This document shows positions 1 through 9,427 of a stretch of 64,000 nucleotides of DNA, in pieces. The stretch covers positions 1-64,000 of the forward strand of contig CAYTTV010000013.1 of the NCBI GenBank assembly GCA_964440915.1, given 5' to 3'. The stretch is from CAMPJM01 sp964440915. GTDB taxonomy: Bacteria > Bacteroidota > Bacteroidia > Cytophagales > Cyclobacteriaceae. The translations under genes were made by a program, and so were the position numbers. Each line of letters opens with the position of its first letter. Positions within the stretch are counted from its first letter, which is position 1. Under the pieces are notes generated by a model that made no database searches, was not told the origin of the DNA, and worked only from the letters and a program-made list of their open reading frames with translations.

Positions 1-27
1 ATATTGAATTAAATAAAATATATAAAG

Positions 28-1164
28 ATGAGTCTTGATATCAATGCAACTTTAGGAATTTTAGGGGGCGGACAACTGGGCAGAATGCTGATTCAATCGG
101 CCATTGACTTCAATATAGATGTGCGGATACTCGATCCTGACATCAACGCCCCATGCAAAGACATCGCCACCCATTTCACGCATGGTTCCCTCACCGACTT
201 CGAAACGGTATATGCTTTCGGGCAGCACTGTGACATCATCACCATAGAAATCGAAAATGTCAACACTGAGGCATTGAAAAAGCTCCAGTCGGAGGGCAAA
301 AAGGTTTTCCCACAACCCGAAGCAATTGCCCTGATTCAGGACAAGCGAAAACAAAAGCAATTCTACAAGGAAAAAGGTATCCCAACAGCCGACTTTATAC
401 TTACTGAAAACCGGGCCGATGTGACCCGTCTGGCAGAGAAACTTCCCGCCGTGCACAAACTCGGTACGGAAGGATATGACGGTCGTGGTGTAAAAGTCCT
501 TAGATCAGAAAAAGATATTGAGCATGCATTTGACAAACCTGGAATATTGGAATCCTTGATCGATTTCGAGAAGGAGCTTGCAGTCATCGTTGCGAGAAAC
601 GCCTCTGGGCAAATCCAGGCTTTCCCTACCGTAGAACTGGCATTCCACCCCGAGCACAATCTGGTTGAGTACCTGTTCTCTCCTGCTTCCATAAGCGACA
701 CCCACGAAAAAAAGGCTCAGGCAATAGCACAGGAAGTAATCGAAGCGCTGGATATGGTAGGCCTCCTCGCGGTAGAAATGTTCCTCACCAAAGACGGCAA
801 AATATTGGTCAACGAGATCGCGCCCCGACCCCACAACAGCGGGCACCAAAGCATCGAAGGCAATATCACCTCCCAGTTCGAGCAGCACTTGCGCGCCATT
901 TACAACATGCCCTTGGGCGCTACAGACATCGTCATCCCTTCCGCCATGATCAACCTATTGGGAGAGGATGGCTACTCTGGACCTGCTCGTTATGAGGGGC
1001 TGTCAGAAACCCTTAAGATCAAGGGGGCACACATACACCTCTATGGAAAGAAGCTCACCAAGCCATTTAGAAAGATGGGCCATATCACCCTCGTCGATCA
1101 CGATGAACAAGCCTTAAGGGAAAAAGCAAAATCAGTAAAAGCAATATTAAAAGTAAAAGCATGA
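28..1164 (+). CDS. purK: 5-(carboxyamino)imidazole ribonucleotide synthase (PurK)
   Basis: ATP-grasp enzyme that makes N5-carboxyaminoimidazole ribonucleotide from AIR, ATP and bicarbonate in de novo purine synthesis; cytoplasmic. The 378-residue length is normal. The N-terminal nucleotide-binding start reads GILGGGQLGRML (residues about 10-21). The central ATP-grasp part has HKLGTEGYDGRGV, and the metal/ATP site carries VNEIAPRPHNSGH near residue 265, as in PurK. The ATG at 28 is the only good start. Its stop overlaps the purE start by four bases (ATGA), so the two are translationally coupled; PurE acts on the PurK product. The promoter lies left of the window. Confidence 0.97.
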   Translation: MSLDINATLGILGGGQLGRMLIQSAIDFNIDVRILDPDINAPCKDIATHFTHGSLTDFETVYAFGQHCDIITIEIENVNTEALKKLQSEGKKVFPQPEAIALIQDKRKQKQFYKEKGIPTADFILTENRADVTRLAEKLPAVHKLGTEGYDGRGVKVLRSEKDIEHAFDKPGILESLIDFEKELAVIVARNASGQIQAFPTVELAFHPEHNLVEYLFSPASISDTHEKKAQAIAQEVIEALDMVGLLAVEMFLTKDGKILVNEIAPRPHNSGHQSIEGNITSQFEQHLRAIYNMPLGATDIVIPSAMINLLGEDGYSGPARYEGLSETLKIKGAHIHLYGKKLTKPFRKMGHITLVDHDEQALREKAKSVKAILKVKA

Positions 1165-1688
1165 GTACATCAAGCACAAAACAACCCATCGTTGGTATCA
1201 TCATGGGCAGCCAGTCAGACCTTAATGTCATGTCAGAAGCTGCCCAAATCTTGGAAGAGCTCCAAGTTCCCTTCGAAGTCACGATCGTATCTGCGCACAG
1301 AACACCGCTCAGGATGGTAGAATACGCCGAAAAAGCTAGAAGCAGGGGCATTAAGGCGATCATTGCAGGTGCTGGCGGTGCCGCTCACCTCCCGGGCATG
1401 GTAGCATCCCTTACAAGCCTGCCCGTCATTGGCGTTCCCGTAAAATCCTCCAACTCCATCGATGGCTGGGATTCTGTGCTTTCGATTTTACAAATGCCTG
1501 GAGGAGTACCGGTAGCCACTGTAGCCCTAAACGGTGCCAAAAATGCTGGAATACTCGCGGCCCAGATCATAGGCAGCCATGACGTTCAAATTGCCAAAAA
1601 CCTCGATGATTATAAATTGTCTTTAAAAGAAAAAGTAGAGGAAACTGCTCTGCAGCTAGAAGAAAAGGGGTATAAGAATTTTAAATAA
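1161..1688 (+). CDS. purE: N5-CAIR mutase (PurE)
   Basis: Class I PurE, which moves the carboxyl group of N5-CAIR to give CAIR, the step after PurK. The 175 residues carry IIMGSQSDLNVM near the N terminus, the SAHRTP motif (about residues 45-50) and the glycine-rich GAGGAAHLPGMVAS (about residues 71-84), all hallmark PurE substrate-binding segments. The start overlaps the purK stop. The C-terminal tail is Lys/Glu rich and extends slightly beyond the core fold, which is common. No clear terminator follows; the space to the next gene holds a divergent interspersed repeat. Confidence 0.97.
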   Translation: MSTSSTKQPIVGIIMGSQSDLNVMSEAAQILEELQVPFEVTIVSAHRTPLRMVEYAEKARSRGIKAIIAGAGGAAHLPGMVASLTSLPVIGVPVKSSNSIDGWDSVLSILQMPGGVPVATVALNGAKNAGILAAQIIGSHDVQIAKNLDDYKLSLKEKVEETALQLEEKGYKNFK

Positions 1689-1736
1689 AAGCCAAGCCTA
1701 AAAGCAACCTTGTTACCCCATTTTTAAATAAAAACT

Positions 1737-1830
1737 TGGGCGGCTTTTCTGGCTATCACTACAAGTCCGGCCACGCACAAGGCTTTCGCACTGCGGGCTT
1801 TCCGCTCTATCCAGGCCGCTGCTACCATTA
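1737..1830 (+). repeat. Interspersed repeat, family C, copy 1
   Basis: Non-coding segment between purE and terC that resembles a second segment at 13671-13765. Shared blocks in the same order are a GGGCG box, a CTACAAGTCC/CTCCAAGTCC box and the exact string GGGCTTTCCGCT. From memory this resembles a GC-rich interspersed element common between genes of Bacteroidota; I assign no function. Only two copies occur here and they are diverged. Confidence 0.5.
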
Positions 1831-1873
1831 TCTATCGGCAGCAGTAGTCTGGCATCTCTAAACTAGGCCGGCC

Positions 1874-2908
1874 CTATTCCACGCCTTCTTTGTGAAGGTC
1901 TTCTTTTTTGTCTTCCTTTTCAGCAACTCCCCCTACTTCCAACCCTGACGTATCCAAGGCAACTTCCTCCGGCTTTTTTGGCCAAATAAGAGAAGCCATA
2001 ATCGAAGAAAAAATCGCTAGGATAATAATACTGAAAGAGGCATAAATAGGAAGATCAACATGCACAATCTCCAACAACATCTTGGCTCCGATAAAGATTA
2101 GCACAAAGGACAGGCCCTTTTGCAAATAGTGAAATTTGCCCAAAACCCCTGCCAAGAGAAAAAACATAGCACGAAGACCCATGACAGCAAAGATATTGGA
2201 GGTGTAAACAATAAACTCATCTTGCGTAATGGCAAAAGCTGCTGGTATGGAATCTACGGCAAAAATCAAATCTGTAGTCTCAATAAGCACCAGCACCAAA
2301 AACAATGGGGTAAAATACAGCTTGTTATGCTTAGTAAAAGTAAATTTCCCACCATGATCGCTGCTGGTGATCCGGAAGAACCTACGCACAAACTTGATAA
2401 CAGGGTTGTTTTCAGGATCAAACTCGTTGTCACCCTCATCTTTAAACATTTTTACCCCCGAGTAGACTAAGAATGCTCCAAAGATGTAGAGTATCCAATG
2501 GAACTGACTGATGAGCATAGCACCCAGGAATATAAATATAGCCCTGAATACAATAGCCCCTAAGATGCCCCAAAATAAGATTCTATGATAATGCTCCTCT
2601 TTTACATTAAAGTATTTTAGGATTAATATAATAACAAAGATGTTATCAATAGATAATGCCTTTTCAGTAAAATATGCGGAGAAATATTCAAGTGCCTTGT
2701 CGGCGCCTCCATCATAAAAATAAATACCTACACCAAAAGCAACAGAAATGGCCACCCAAAAAATAGATTGGTAAAGAGCCGATTTGTTGCTGATCTTACC
2801 TGGGTTCTTGTGCAATATGCCCAGGTCAATTATCAGAAACCCTATTACCACTATGCCAAAGACCAAAAAAAGCCACTGTTCTTGATCATTGAATGAAAAA
2901 ATTTGCAT
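1874..2908 (-). CDS. TerC family integral membrane protein
   Basis: Polytopic inner-membrane protein of the TerC/Alx family, whose members are linked to metal (notably manganese) handling and tellurite resistance. The 344 residues hold about eight or nine hydrophobic spans. Family marks include FSAYFTEKALSIDNIFVI (about residues 75-92) and the acidic ETTDLIFAVDSIPA (about residues 210-223), whose charged residues lie inside membrane spans. The C-terminal 35 residues are a charged cytoplasmic tail. The ATG at 2908 gives the normal N terminus. It is monocistronic and divergent from the small gene at 3086. The exact substrate cannot be read from the sequence. Confidence 0.92.
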   Translation of the reverse strand: MQIFSFNDQEQWLFLVFGIVVIGFLIIDLGILHKNPGKISNKSALYQSIFWVAISVAFGVGIYFYDGGADKALEYFSAYFTEKALSIDNIFVIILILKYFNVKEEHYHRILFWGILGAIVFRAIFIFLGAMLISQFHWILYIFGAFLVYSGVKMFKDEGDNEFDPENNPVIKFVRRFFRITSSDHGGKFTFTKHNKLYFTPLFLVLVLIETTDLIFAVDSIPAAFAITQDEFIVYTSNIFAVMGLRAMFFLLAGVLGKFHYLQKGLSFVLIFIGAKMLLEIVHVDLPIYASFSIIILAIFSSIMASLIWPKKPEEVALDTSGLEVGGVAEKEDKKEDLHKEGVE

Positions 2909-2952
2909 ATTTTTTTGCTTATATTATTGATGAATATAAAACAGCAACCCAG

Positions 2953-2960
2953 CAAAGATA
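2953..2960 (-). promoter_or_regulatory. Candidate -7 element for terC
   Basis: On the minus strand this reads TATCTTTG, an exact match to the Bacteroidota -7 consensus TAnnTTTG, about 45 bases upstream of the terC ATG. I see no convincing -33 TTG at the right spacing. Confidence 0.5.
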
Positions 2961-3085
2961 GGATAATTGTATTGAATAAATATAATTTTTTAGCATATTT
3001 ATCATAACCAACAATGTTCTTTAATCTGCATAAAAGTCATAAAAACTATGAAGACCATTTCGTTGTTGTTAAAAAAACATTCATC

Positions 3086-3319
3086 ATGGGAATTCCATTT
3101 CTAGACATGATCTTTAGCGGTATAGCTTATGTGATGCTTGTATACATTATGATTAGGCTACTACAGCGCAGAATCCCTCCTCCTAAAGAAGATAACAACG
3201 GGGACGGAGGTATCAGCATTGATACCGTTCCTCCTCTGGATCTACCCCCAGGGGTTGTGCCTCCTGGCGCACCTGTCTCCTACAAAAAGGAAAGTGCACC
3301 GGAGGAGGTATTGTACTAA
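3086..3319 (+). CDS. Small single-pass membrane protein, unknown function
   Basis: A 77-residue protein if started at the ATG at 3086; an in-frame ATG at 3014 would add 24 residues with no typical features. Residues about 4-25 form one hydrophobic helix. It is followed by a basic stop-transfer cluster (RLLQRR), then a Pro/Gly/Asp-rich, probably disordered cytoplasmic tail. It lies between divergent terC and a convergent S9 peptidase gene that ends six bases after its stop. I do not recognise a family. The membrane-topology signal and position between genes make a real gene likely, but this is not proven. Confidence 0.55.
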   Translation: MGIPFLDMIFSGIAYVMLVYIMIRLLQRRIPPPKEDNNGDGGISIDTVPPLDLPPGVVPPGAPVSYKKESAPEEVLY

Positions 3320-3324
3320 TGGCA

Positions 3325-5391
3325 TCATTTCAAGTATTTGTCGAGCCATTTAAAGAACACACTGTGCCATAAAAGACCATTGTGCACGCCTAACACCCAA
3401 TGTCCTTCGTCGGGATAATATAAAAACCTACTTGGAATACCTCTGAGCTGAGCAGCATTAAAGGCTTCCATGCCTTGACTTACAGGTACTCTATAATCCT
3501 TTTGGCCGTGAATAACCAGAATAGGCGTATCCCAGTTTTGGACAAACTTATGTGGGGAGAATGTTTCATATGTCTCCTTATGGGCTTTGTCCCAATAAGG
3601 CCCTCCTACATCCCAATTGGCGAAGAACATTTCTTCTGTTGTGCCATACCAACTCGTCAGGTTAAACAGCCCTGCATGAGAGACAAAGGCCTTAAAACGA
3701 CCTTCGTGAATACCCGCCAAATAATATACCGAATAACCTCCATAACTTGCCCCAACCGCACCGAGCCTTTCCTTATCCACATAAGGTTCTTGGGCAATAT
3801 CATCTATGGCTGAGAGGTAATCTTTCATGGCCTGTCCACCCCAATCTTTACTAATAGCATCATTCCACTCTTGTCCAAAAGTAGGCAAGCCCCTTCTGTT
3901 GGGCGCTATAATGATATAATCATTGGCCGCCATCAACTGGAAGTTCCATCGGTAAGAGAAAAACTGGCTCACAGGACTTTGAGGGCCTCCTTGGCAATAT
4001 AAAAGGGTAGGATATTTTTTATTGGGGTCGAAGTTGGGTGGATAAATCACCCAAGCTAGCATATCCTTACCATCTGTAGTTTTGACCATGCGCTTCTTTA
4101 CTTCGCCCATTTGGATGTCGTCCAATAATGCTTTATTCGTAAAGGTCAACTGCTGCTCTTCAGCCTTCCTTATATTGATCCTAAACAGTTCTGCCGGCAT
4201 AGAAATGCTATTCTTATGTCCAACAATAAACTTATTCCCTGCCACGGCAAAACTGTTATAATTGTGCTCGCCTGATGTCAAGGCCCTTAGGTCGGTCAGC
4301 TTTTTAGGCTTCTTACGCGACAGTGCCTCCACTATATCGAGTTCGTAAAGCTGATAAGTAGCATTGATACCGACGATAAGATAGATTTTCTTACCATCAT
4401 TGCTCCAATGAAATCCAGACACAGTGACATCTACCTCCTCGGTAACCTTGTGCACTCTACCTGTTGGAAGATCATAAATGTGAAGCACATTTTTATCCGA
4501 CTCAAAACCTGCCCTTTCCATACTCAACCAAGCTAGCCTGTTGCCTCCTGGAGAGAAAACAGGATGGGTGTCGTAACCTTGCATTCCATCCGTTAGGTTT
4601 TTGGTGGTGCCGCTTTCAAGGTCGTATAGGTATATATCAGAATTGGTGCTTTCAGCATATTCCTTTCCTCCTACTTTTTTTGATACATAAGCAATCGCAT
4701 TTCCATCAGCACTCCAAGCAATATCTTCAGTTCCACCAAATGGCCTTTGCGGACTGTCAAACTTCTCCCCTTCCATGATATCTACTGGATCGCCCTTTAC
4801 GCCTGTCTCGGTATCATATGCTGCATAAAAAACATGTGAGTACACATCATCAGTCCATTCATCCCAATGGCGGTACATAAGATCATCGAAAATCATGGCA
4901 TTGGCTTGGTCCAGATGAGGATATTTGTCATGCACAGTACTGTCCAACTTTACTTCCATAGAAAAGGAAATATGCTCCATTGTGGGTGAGTAGGCAAAAT
5001 TGCTTATGCTCTTCTCGAAGCTGGTGACCTGGCGATTTCCCGTACCGTCTGGATTTATTTCCCACAACTGCATTGTGCCTGACGCTACGGAAAGGTAACC
5101 GATCTTATTTCCATCTGGCCGCCATCTCGCATTATACGCACTTCCCTTCAGGTTAGTGATCTTTATGCTTTCGCCTCCTTCTACTGGAATCGTATAGAGT
5201 TGTCTATTGCCTTTATTAGCCTCCAAGTCATAATAAGTTATCCCATACAGCACTGTATTGCCGTCAGGAGATACCTGTTCATCGCTCACGCGTCCAAATT
5301 CCCATAAACGTTCGGGGGTCATCCGATCCTGAGCAATGCCAATTGCGCCTACAAAAAATAAGAGCAAGAAAAAAGTAGCAAATTTTTTCAT
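3325..5391 (-). CDS. S9 family prolyl oligopeptidase-type serine peptidase
   Basis: Exported serine peptidase of clan SC, family S9 (acylaminoacyl-peptidase/DPP-like group). It starts with a signal peptide (KKFATFFLLLFFVGAIGIAQ, cut near residue 21). A WD40-like/PD40 beta-propeller follows (about residues 25-400, with repeats of the form SPDGN, RPDGNKIGY, SADGNAIAY). The alpha/beta-hydrolase domain is about residues 430-688. The triad is visible: Ser in GASYGGYS, Asp in HGQKDYRVP, His in DEGHWV. It probably degrades peptides in the periplasm. It is monocistronic and convergent with the small gene at 3086. The exact substrate is unknown. Confidence 0.93.
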   Translation of the reverse strand: MKKFATFFLLLFFVGAIGIAQDRMTPERLWEFGRVSDEQVSPDGNTVLYGITYYDLEANKGNRQLYTIPVEGGESIKITNLKGSAYNARWRPDGNKIGYLSVASGTMQLWEINPDGTGNRQVTSFEKSISNFAYSPTMEHISFSMEVKLDSTVHDKYPHLDQANAMIFDDLMYRHWDEWTDDVYSHVFYAAYDTETGVKGDPVDIMEGEKFDSPQRPFGGTEDIAWSADGNAIAYVSKKVGGKEYAESTNSDIYLYDLESGTTKNLTDGMQGYDTHPVFSPGGNRLAWLSMERAGFESDKNVLHIYDLPTGRVHKVTEEVDVTVSGFHWSNDGKKIYLIVGINATYQLYELDIVEALSRKKPKKLTDLRALTSGEHNYNSFAVAGNKFIVGHKNSISMPAELFRINIRKAEEQQLTFTNKALLDDIQMGEVKKRMVKTTDGKDMLAWVIYPPNFDPNKKYPTLLYCQGGPQSPVSQFFSYRWNFQLMAANDYIIIAPNRRGLPTFGQEWNDAISKDWGGQAMKDYLSAIDDIAQEPYVDKERLGAVGASYGGYSVYYLAGIHEGRFKAFVSHAGLFNLTSWYGTTEEMFFANWDVGGPYWDKAHKETYETFSPHKFVQNWDTPILVIHGQKDYRVPVSQGMEAFNAAQLRGIPSRFLYYPDEGHWVLGVHNGLLWHSVFFKWLDKYLK

Positions 5392-5712
5392 TGTATATCA
5401 GTATTGAGTTAATATATAGAATCAGCATTAAAGATAGCAATATCCGATTTTGAGTACTACTCCCATAAGCCTTATTTAGTTTGGCAATAGCGATTAAATA
5501 GCATTATATAATTTACAGTTACCAACACTTAGGGACTCGCTATAAAAGAATTACGGACTTTCCATAGAAAAAAAGAGTTTAATACCTTAATTTTGTCATT
5601 TGTTGTGGTTATAGGGCAATGAGTAAAACACCTGTAGTTTACGCAAATCGTTCAAATCAAACAGATTGCTACCAAGGCAATTCTGTAAAACAAATTTCAA
5701 AAACCTAAAAAA
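5392..5712. other. Divergent intergenic region, S9 peptidase / asd
   Basis: About 320 bases between two divergent genes. Apart from the asd -7 element at 5588-5595 I see no gene, hairpin or repeat here. Confidence 0.6.
5588..5595 (+). promoter_or_regulatory. Candidate -7 element for asd
   Basis: TAATTTTG matches TAnnTTTG, 117 bases before the asd ATG, implying a leader of about 105-110 bases. No clear -33 TTG at the usual spacing. Confidence 0.5.
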
Positions 5713-6726
5713 ATGAAAGTAGCCGTTGTAGGAGCGACAGGACTAGTAGGAAGCGAAATCCTGCGCGTGATGGAGGAGAGAAACTTCTCTTTCGATGAAT
5801 TATTGTTAGTAGCTTCAGAAAGCTCTGTGGGTAAGGAAATAAAATATAAAGATAAAGGGTACAAGATCATTGGTATCCAAGAAGCTGTTGACAAGAAACC
5901 CGACATCGCTATTTTTTCTGCTGGTGGCAGCCTTTCTTTAGAATGGGCTCCAAAATTTGAAGCTGCAGGTACGATCGTTATCGACAACTCTTCGGCATGG
6001 CGCATGAGTCCAAATCACAAATTGATTGTTCCCGAGATCAATGCCAATACTTTAAGGATTGACGACAGGATCATCGCTAATCCCAATTGTTCTACGATAC
6101 AAATGGTGGTAGCACTGGCTCCCTTACATAAAAAATATAAAATCAAACGCATCGTGGTATCTACCTACCAGTCCGTAACAGGTACAGGTAAAAAAGCAGT
6201 AGACCAGATGATGAACGAGCGCGCCGGAAAAGATGGCGAAATGGTCTATCCTTACCAAATCGACATGAACGTGCTGCCGCATATCGACATGTTCTTGGAC
6301 AATGGCTATACCAAAGAAGAGATGAAAATGGTGAATGAAACCAAAAAGATCTTTGGTGACGACAGCATTCGAGTGACGGCCACTACTGTTCGTATCCCTG
6401 CAATCGGAGGGCATTCAGAAGCTGTCAATGTCGAGTTCGAAGAAGATTTTGATGTAGATGAGGTACGTACATTATTGAGCAATGCTCCAGGGGTAGTGGT
6501 AGAAGATGACGTTAAGAACTTGAAATACCCTATGCCGATAACAGCACATCAAAAAAACGAAGTGTTTGTAGGAAGGATAAGAAGAGACGAGTCGCAACCC
6601 AAAACCTTGAACATGTGGGTGGTGGCTGACAACTTGAGGAAAGGTGCTGCTACCAATACGGTTCAGATTGCTGAATACTTGGTAGAGCATGATTTGGTTC
6701 TAATTCCCGAGCGCAAAGGAGCTTGA
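5713..6726 (+). CDS. asd: Aspartate-semialdehyde dehydrogenase
   Basis: Reduces aspartyl phosphate to aspartate semialdehyde with NADPH, feeding lysine/diaminopimelate, threonine and methionine synthesis. The 337 residues have the NADP loop VVGATGLVGSEILR (residues 4-17), the SAGGSLS box, the catalytic cysteine in NPNCSTIQ (about residue 127) and the active-site histidine in IGGHSEAVNVEF. The start ATG at 5713 follows an A-rich stretch. The stop codon overlaps the TTG start of the next gene by four bases, so the two are co-transcribed and probably coupled. Confidence 0.97.
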   Translation: MKVAVVGATGLVGSEILRVMEERNFSFDELLLVASESSVGKEIKYKDKGYKIIGIQEAVDKKPDIAIFSAGGSLSLEWAPKFEAAGTIVIDNSSAWRMSPNHKLIVPEINANTLRIDDRIIANPNCSTIQMVVALAPLHKKYKIKRIVVSTYQSVTGTGKKAVDQMMNERAGKDGEMVYPYQIDMNVLPHIDMFLDNGYTKEEMKMVNETKKIFGDDSIRVTATTVRIPAIGGHSEAVNVEFEEDFDVDEVRTLLSNAPGVVVEDDVKNLKYPMPITAHQKNEVFVGRIRRDESQPKTLNMWVVADNLRKGAATNTVQIAEYLVEHDLVLIPERKGA

Positions 6727-7925
6727 TTGAGCAGTTAACAACCCTCGAGGTTCAAGAATTCATTAAAAGGCACGAGCATGATGACCCCAGTTCGTTGATG
6801 CTTCAGGCCCGAAAATATCCAGACTTGCCTTTCAAGGAGATTGTACAACAGATTCAGTCCCGAAAAAAGGCAAGTCAAAAACTCCCAGAATGGCATGGAA
6901 AGCAAGGGGTCATCTTTCCACCGCCATTATCTATGGAACAGTGTAGCTCAGAGCTGACGGCACGTTTCAAATCAAAGCTTGTTGCTGGAAAAACCATGGC
7001 AGATATTACGGGTGGTGCTGGCATCGACACTTATTATTTAAGTCAAACCTTCCTGGAGTGCCATTATGTAGAGCAGGACCCGCTACTTTGTGCCATTGCC
7101 CACCACAACTTCGGTCTGTTCTCACGATCTGTTACTGTCCACAACCTTACCGCCGAAGCCTATTTAGCATCTCTCGAAACACCGCTTGATTTTTTGTATA
7201 TCGATCCTGCTCGAAGGGGAGAAGGAAACAGCAAGGTTTTTCTGCTTGAAGATTGTACTCCAGACGTTGCCAGCCTTCAACATATCCTGCTAGAGAAGGC
7301 AGAAACTGTTATGATCAAAACTGCCCCGCTATTAGATATACATCAAGCAGAAACTAAACTCTCGCACATTCAGTCCATTTATATTGTTGCCGTAGCCAAC
7401 GAGGTAAAGGAAGTACTTTACATGCTTCAAAACCAGCCAACCGCTGCGCCCCTGATTCATGCGGTTAACCTATCGGCCACGGAATCTACATTCACCTTTA
7501 CTCGGGATGAGGAAAATGCAGCTACCGCAACCTACTCTATGCCCCTGAAGTACATTTACGAACCCAACAAAGCAATCCTCAAAGGAGGCGCGTTCAAGTT
7601 GCTCTGTAATAGGTATGGGGTTGAAAAGCTGCACCCCAACAGCCATCTCTACACTAGCGAAGTATTGCATGAATTCCCTGGAAGGACCTTTGAATGTCTT
7701 GCGGCAGTTCCTTATAAAAAGCAGGCCATCCTACCTTATTTGGCGGATAAAAAGGCCAACATTACCACAAGAAACTTCCCAGATTCCGTGCAAACAATCA
7801 GGAAGAAAATGGGCCTTCAAGATGGCGGAGAGATGTATCTATTGGCTACCACCAATATAGAAGACAGGCCAATAGTGCTGGTTTGTAAAAAGGTGGGTAA
7901 TCAATCTTCTGAGGGCATCGATTAA
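6723..7925 (+). CDS. Class I SAM-dependent methyltransferase, PG_1098-like, THUMP-like domain
   Basis: The 400-residue protein matches the Bacteroidota PG_1098-type methyltransferases. The SAM-binding motif I region reads ADITGGAGIDTYYLS (about residues 95-110) with the motif II acid in HYVEQDP. The catalytic-type motif FLYIDPARR (about residues 158-166) resembles N-methyltransferase/RNA methyltransferase motif IV. The C-terminal part (about residues 270-395) should hold the ferredoxin-like and THUMP-like domains, suggesting RNA as substrate. The start is TTG at 6723, sharing TTGA with the asd stop; the next in-frame ATG would remove 25 residues. The exact methylation target is unknown. Confidence 0.85.
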   Translation: MIEQLTTLEVQEFIKRHEHDDPSSLMLQARKYPDLPFKEIVQQIQSRKKASQKLPEWHGKQGVIFPPPLSMEQCSSELTARFKSKLVAGKTMADITGGAGIDTYYLSQTFLECHYVEQDPLLCAIAHHNFGLFSRSVTVHNLTAEAYLASLETPLDFLYIDPARRGEGNSKVFLLEDCTPDVASLQHILLEKAETVMIKTAPLLDIHQAETKLSHIQSIYIVAVANEVKEVLYMLQNQPTAAPLIHAVNLSATESTFTFTRDEENAATATYSMPLKYIYEPNKAILKGGAFKLLCNRYGVEKLHPNSHLYTSEVLHEFPGRTFECLAAVPYKKQAILPYLADKKANITTRNFPDSVQTIRKKMGLQDGGEMYLLATTNIEDRPIVLVCKKVGNQSSEGID

Positions 7926-8260
7926 TAAAATGATAGAAAATTACAAGAATAGAACCCTTGGAAGAATTTTTAACACTACCCGTCATTTCGGAATTTACGG
8001 AGCGTAGCGGAGTAAATATCCGAAATCCTCTCGTTCCTGCTACCCGAATTAACTGACAAACAAATAAGATAGATAGATAAAGATAAAATGAGAACCCTGG
8101 GGTTTCTTATCACTTATCAGCCCTTCAGGAAATGAAAACCTCTACCTTATTAGATGAAAAAGTAAACCTCCAAATGGATACTTATGCTGAATTTTAAGCA
8201 TTGTATAAAGTCTCCATTGCACATTGTAGCAGATGGAGCAAAGCCTTAAAATTTATCTAT
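7926..8260. other. Intergenic region with one palindromic repeat
   Basis: About 335 bases between the methyltransferase and the lipoprotein gene. It holds one family A repeat at 7981-8027. The rest is AT-rich and contains two tiny overlapping ORFs (15 and 21 codons, 8088-8135 and 8132-8197) that I do not consider supported. Confidence 0.6.
7981..8027 (+). repeat. Palindromic repeat, family A, copy 1
   Basis: A 47-base imperfect palindrome. The outer arms ATTTCGGA and TCCGAAAT are perfectly complementary, the inner arms pair around GGAGC/GCGGA with a GTA apex, and the element is preceded by CGTC. The same element occurs at 13840-13886 in this orientation and at 18436-18515, 20309-20388 and 31163-31210 in the opposite orientation. 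Confidence 0.8.
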
Positions 8261-9412
8261 ATGAAATCATTCTACAAATTAATGATCTTAGCATTTTTCA
8301 TGCTGTTTGCCCAGAGTTGTGAAGAAGACGAAGGAAGCGATGCCCTTCCGGAATTTGACCCACCCACCATCACGATCCTTTCTCCTGACATCACAAATGG
8401 GGAACTTGCTCCCACAGTAGGGGAAACTGTCACTTTTGACCTGTCCTATACAGCGCCTGCCGGACTGAGCCAGGTATTTGTCAACGAAACATCCATAAAA
8501 AAATATGACGGCTCTGACCAGGAAGCAACAATATCATATGAATATCTGGTCCAAAATGAAAACCCAAAGGAATTTATCTTTACCATCGAAGATGCTTATG
8601 GCACCAAAACTTCTACAAGTACTGTTAAGATAGTGCCGGTTCCCGGTGAAGACCTTGGCTTTATTTTATTGGATTTTGCAGGACAATCCACCGCAAGTGA
8701 GGATAAGGAAATAGTAGATTGGGACATAAGAAAGGTGACTACTTTTAGAGCTTCTGGAAGCTTGGTCAACACCGCTTCAGTCGAAGTCGTCCACTCCCAA
8801 GCACAGATTTTCTTTGCTCAAGCCAACCCCGAAGAGAACGGGGCACGAGTGCAAAAAATCATCAAGCAACCGGCATCAGGTTTCGACAACTGGGGCGGAT
8901 GGGCGCATATTATATATAACCTAAAAGACATTGTTCCTTTGGACCTTATTGAGGCACTTCCACAGTGGGATGCTACGGAGAGCAAACTTGTTAAGGGCAC
9001 AAAAGTCATTAAGGTAGATGCCTATTATGATGCTACGGTGAACCCTGATTTTTCTTGGACAGACCTTTTGGCGCTTACAGAAGTCTATAATGCTAATCCT
9101 TCCTTGGGTTATAAGATCGATCTTTCTTTGGCTAATTACACAAAACACGCCACGGTAGAAGGGGGACATGATGCCTCCGGATTTTATATTGGCTATTCCG
9201 CCTATATTCCCGAGCCCAACAAATGGGTGACCCTGACTTTTGAAATGATCGATGAGGGAAGAGTAGGCAACTTTTTTGCTTCTGGAAATGCCGCTGCTGC
9301 CCTGCCTACTGAAATTGATTGTATCGATATAAAACCATCTCCAGGATATAGGGCAGTAGATACCAATCCTTTATACTTTAAAAACCTAAGGATAGTAGAT
9401 GCGGAAGAATAG
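8261..9412 (+). CDS. Putative surface lipoprotein, unknown function
   Basis: A 383-residue lipoprotein. The ATG at 8261 is preferred over a TTG 60 bases upstream because it begins directly with a lipoprotein signal peptide (hydrophobic run, then AQSC with Cys20). The Cys is followed by EEDEG, an acidic stretch like the lipoprotein export signals that send Bacteroidota lipoproteins to the cell surface. Residues about 35-130 look like an Ig/PKD-type beta-sandwich (TITILSPD, TSTVKIVPV). The remaining 250 residues could be a jelly-roll or carbohydrate-binding module but I cannot assign a family. It ends in a strong terminator just before the HTCS regulator, so a glycan-binding role is a guess from context only. 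Confidence 0.8.
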   Translation: MKSFYKLMILAFFMLFAQSCEEDEGSDALPEFDPPTITILSPDITNGELAPTVGETVTFDLSYTAPAGLSQVFVNETSIKKYDGSDQEATISYEYLVQNENPKEFIFTIEDAYGTKTSTSTVKIVPVPGEDLGFILLDFAGQSTASEDKEIVDWDIRKVTTFRASGSLVNTASVEVVHSQAQIFFAQANPEENGARVQKIIKQPASGFDNWGGWAHIIYNLKDIVPLDLIEALPQWDATESKLVKGTKVIKVDAYYDATVNPDFSWTDLLALTEVYNANPSLGYKIDLSLANYTKHATVEGGHDASGFYIGYSAYIPEPNKWVTLTFEMIDEGRVGNFFASGNAAAALPTEIDCIDIKPSPGYRAVDTNPLYFKNLRIVDAEE

Positions 9413-9427
9413 TCTAATAATATAATA

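Noticed and set aside
8088..8197. Two overlapping tiny ORFs (15 and 21 codons) upstream of the lipoprotein
   Set aside because: Overlap ATGA is suggestive, but no promoter, codon run or conservation signal supports them.
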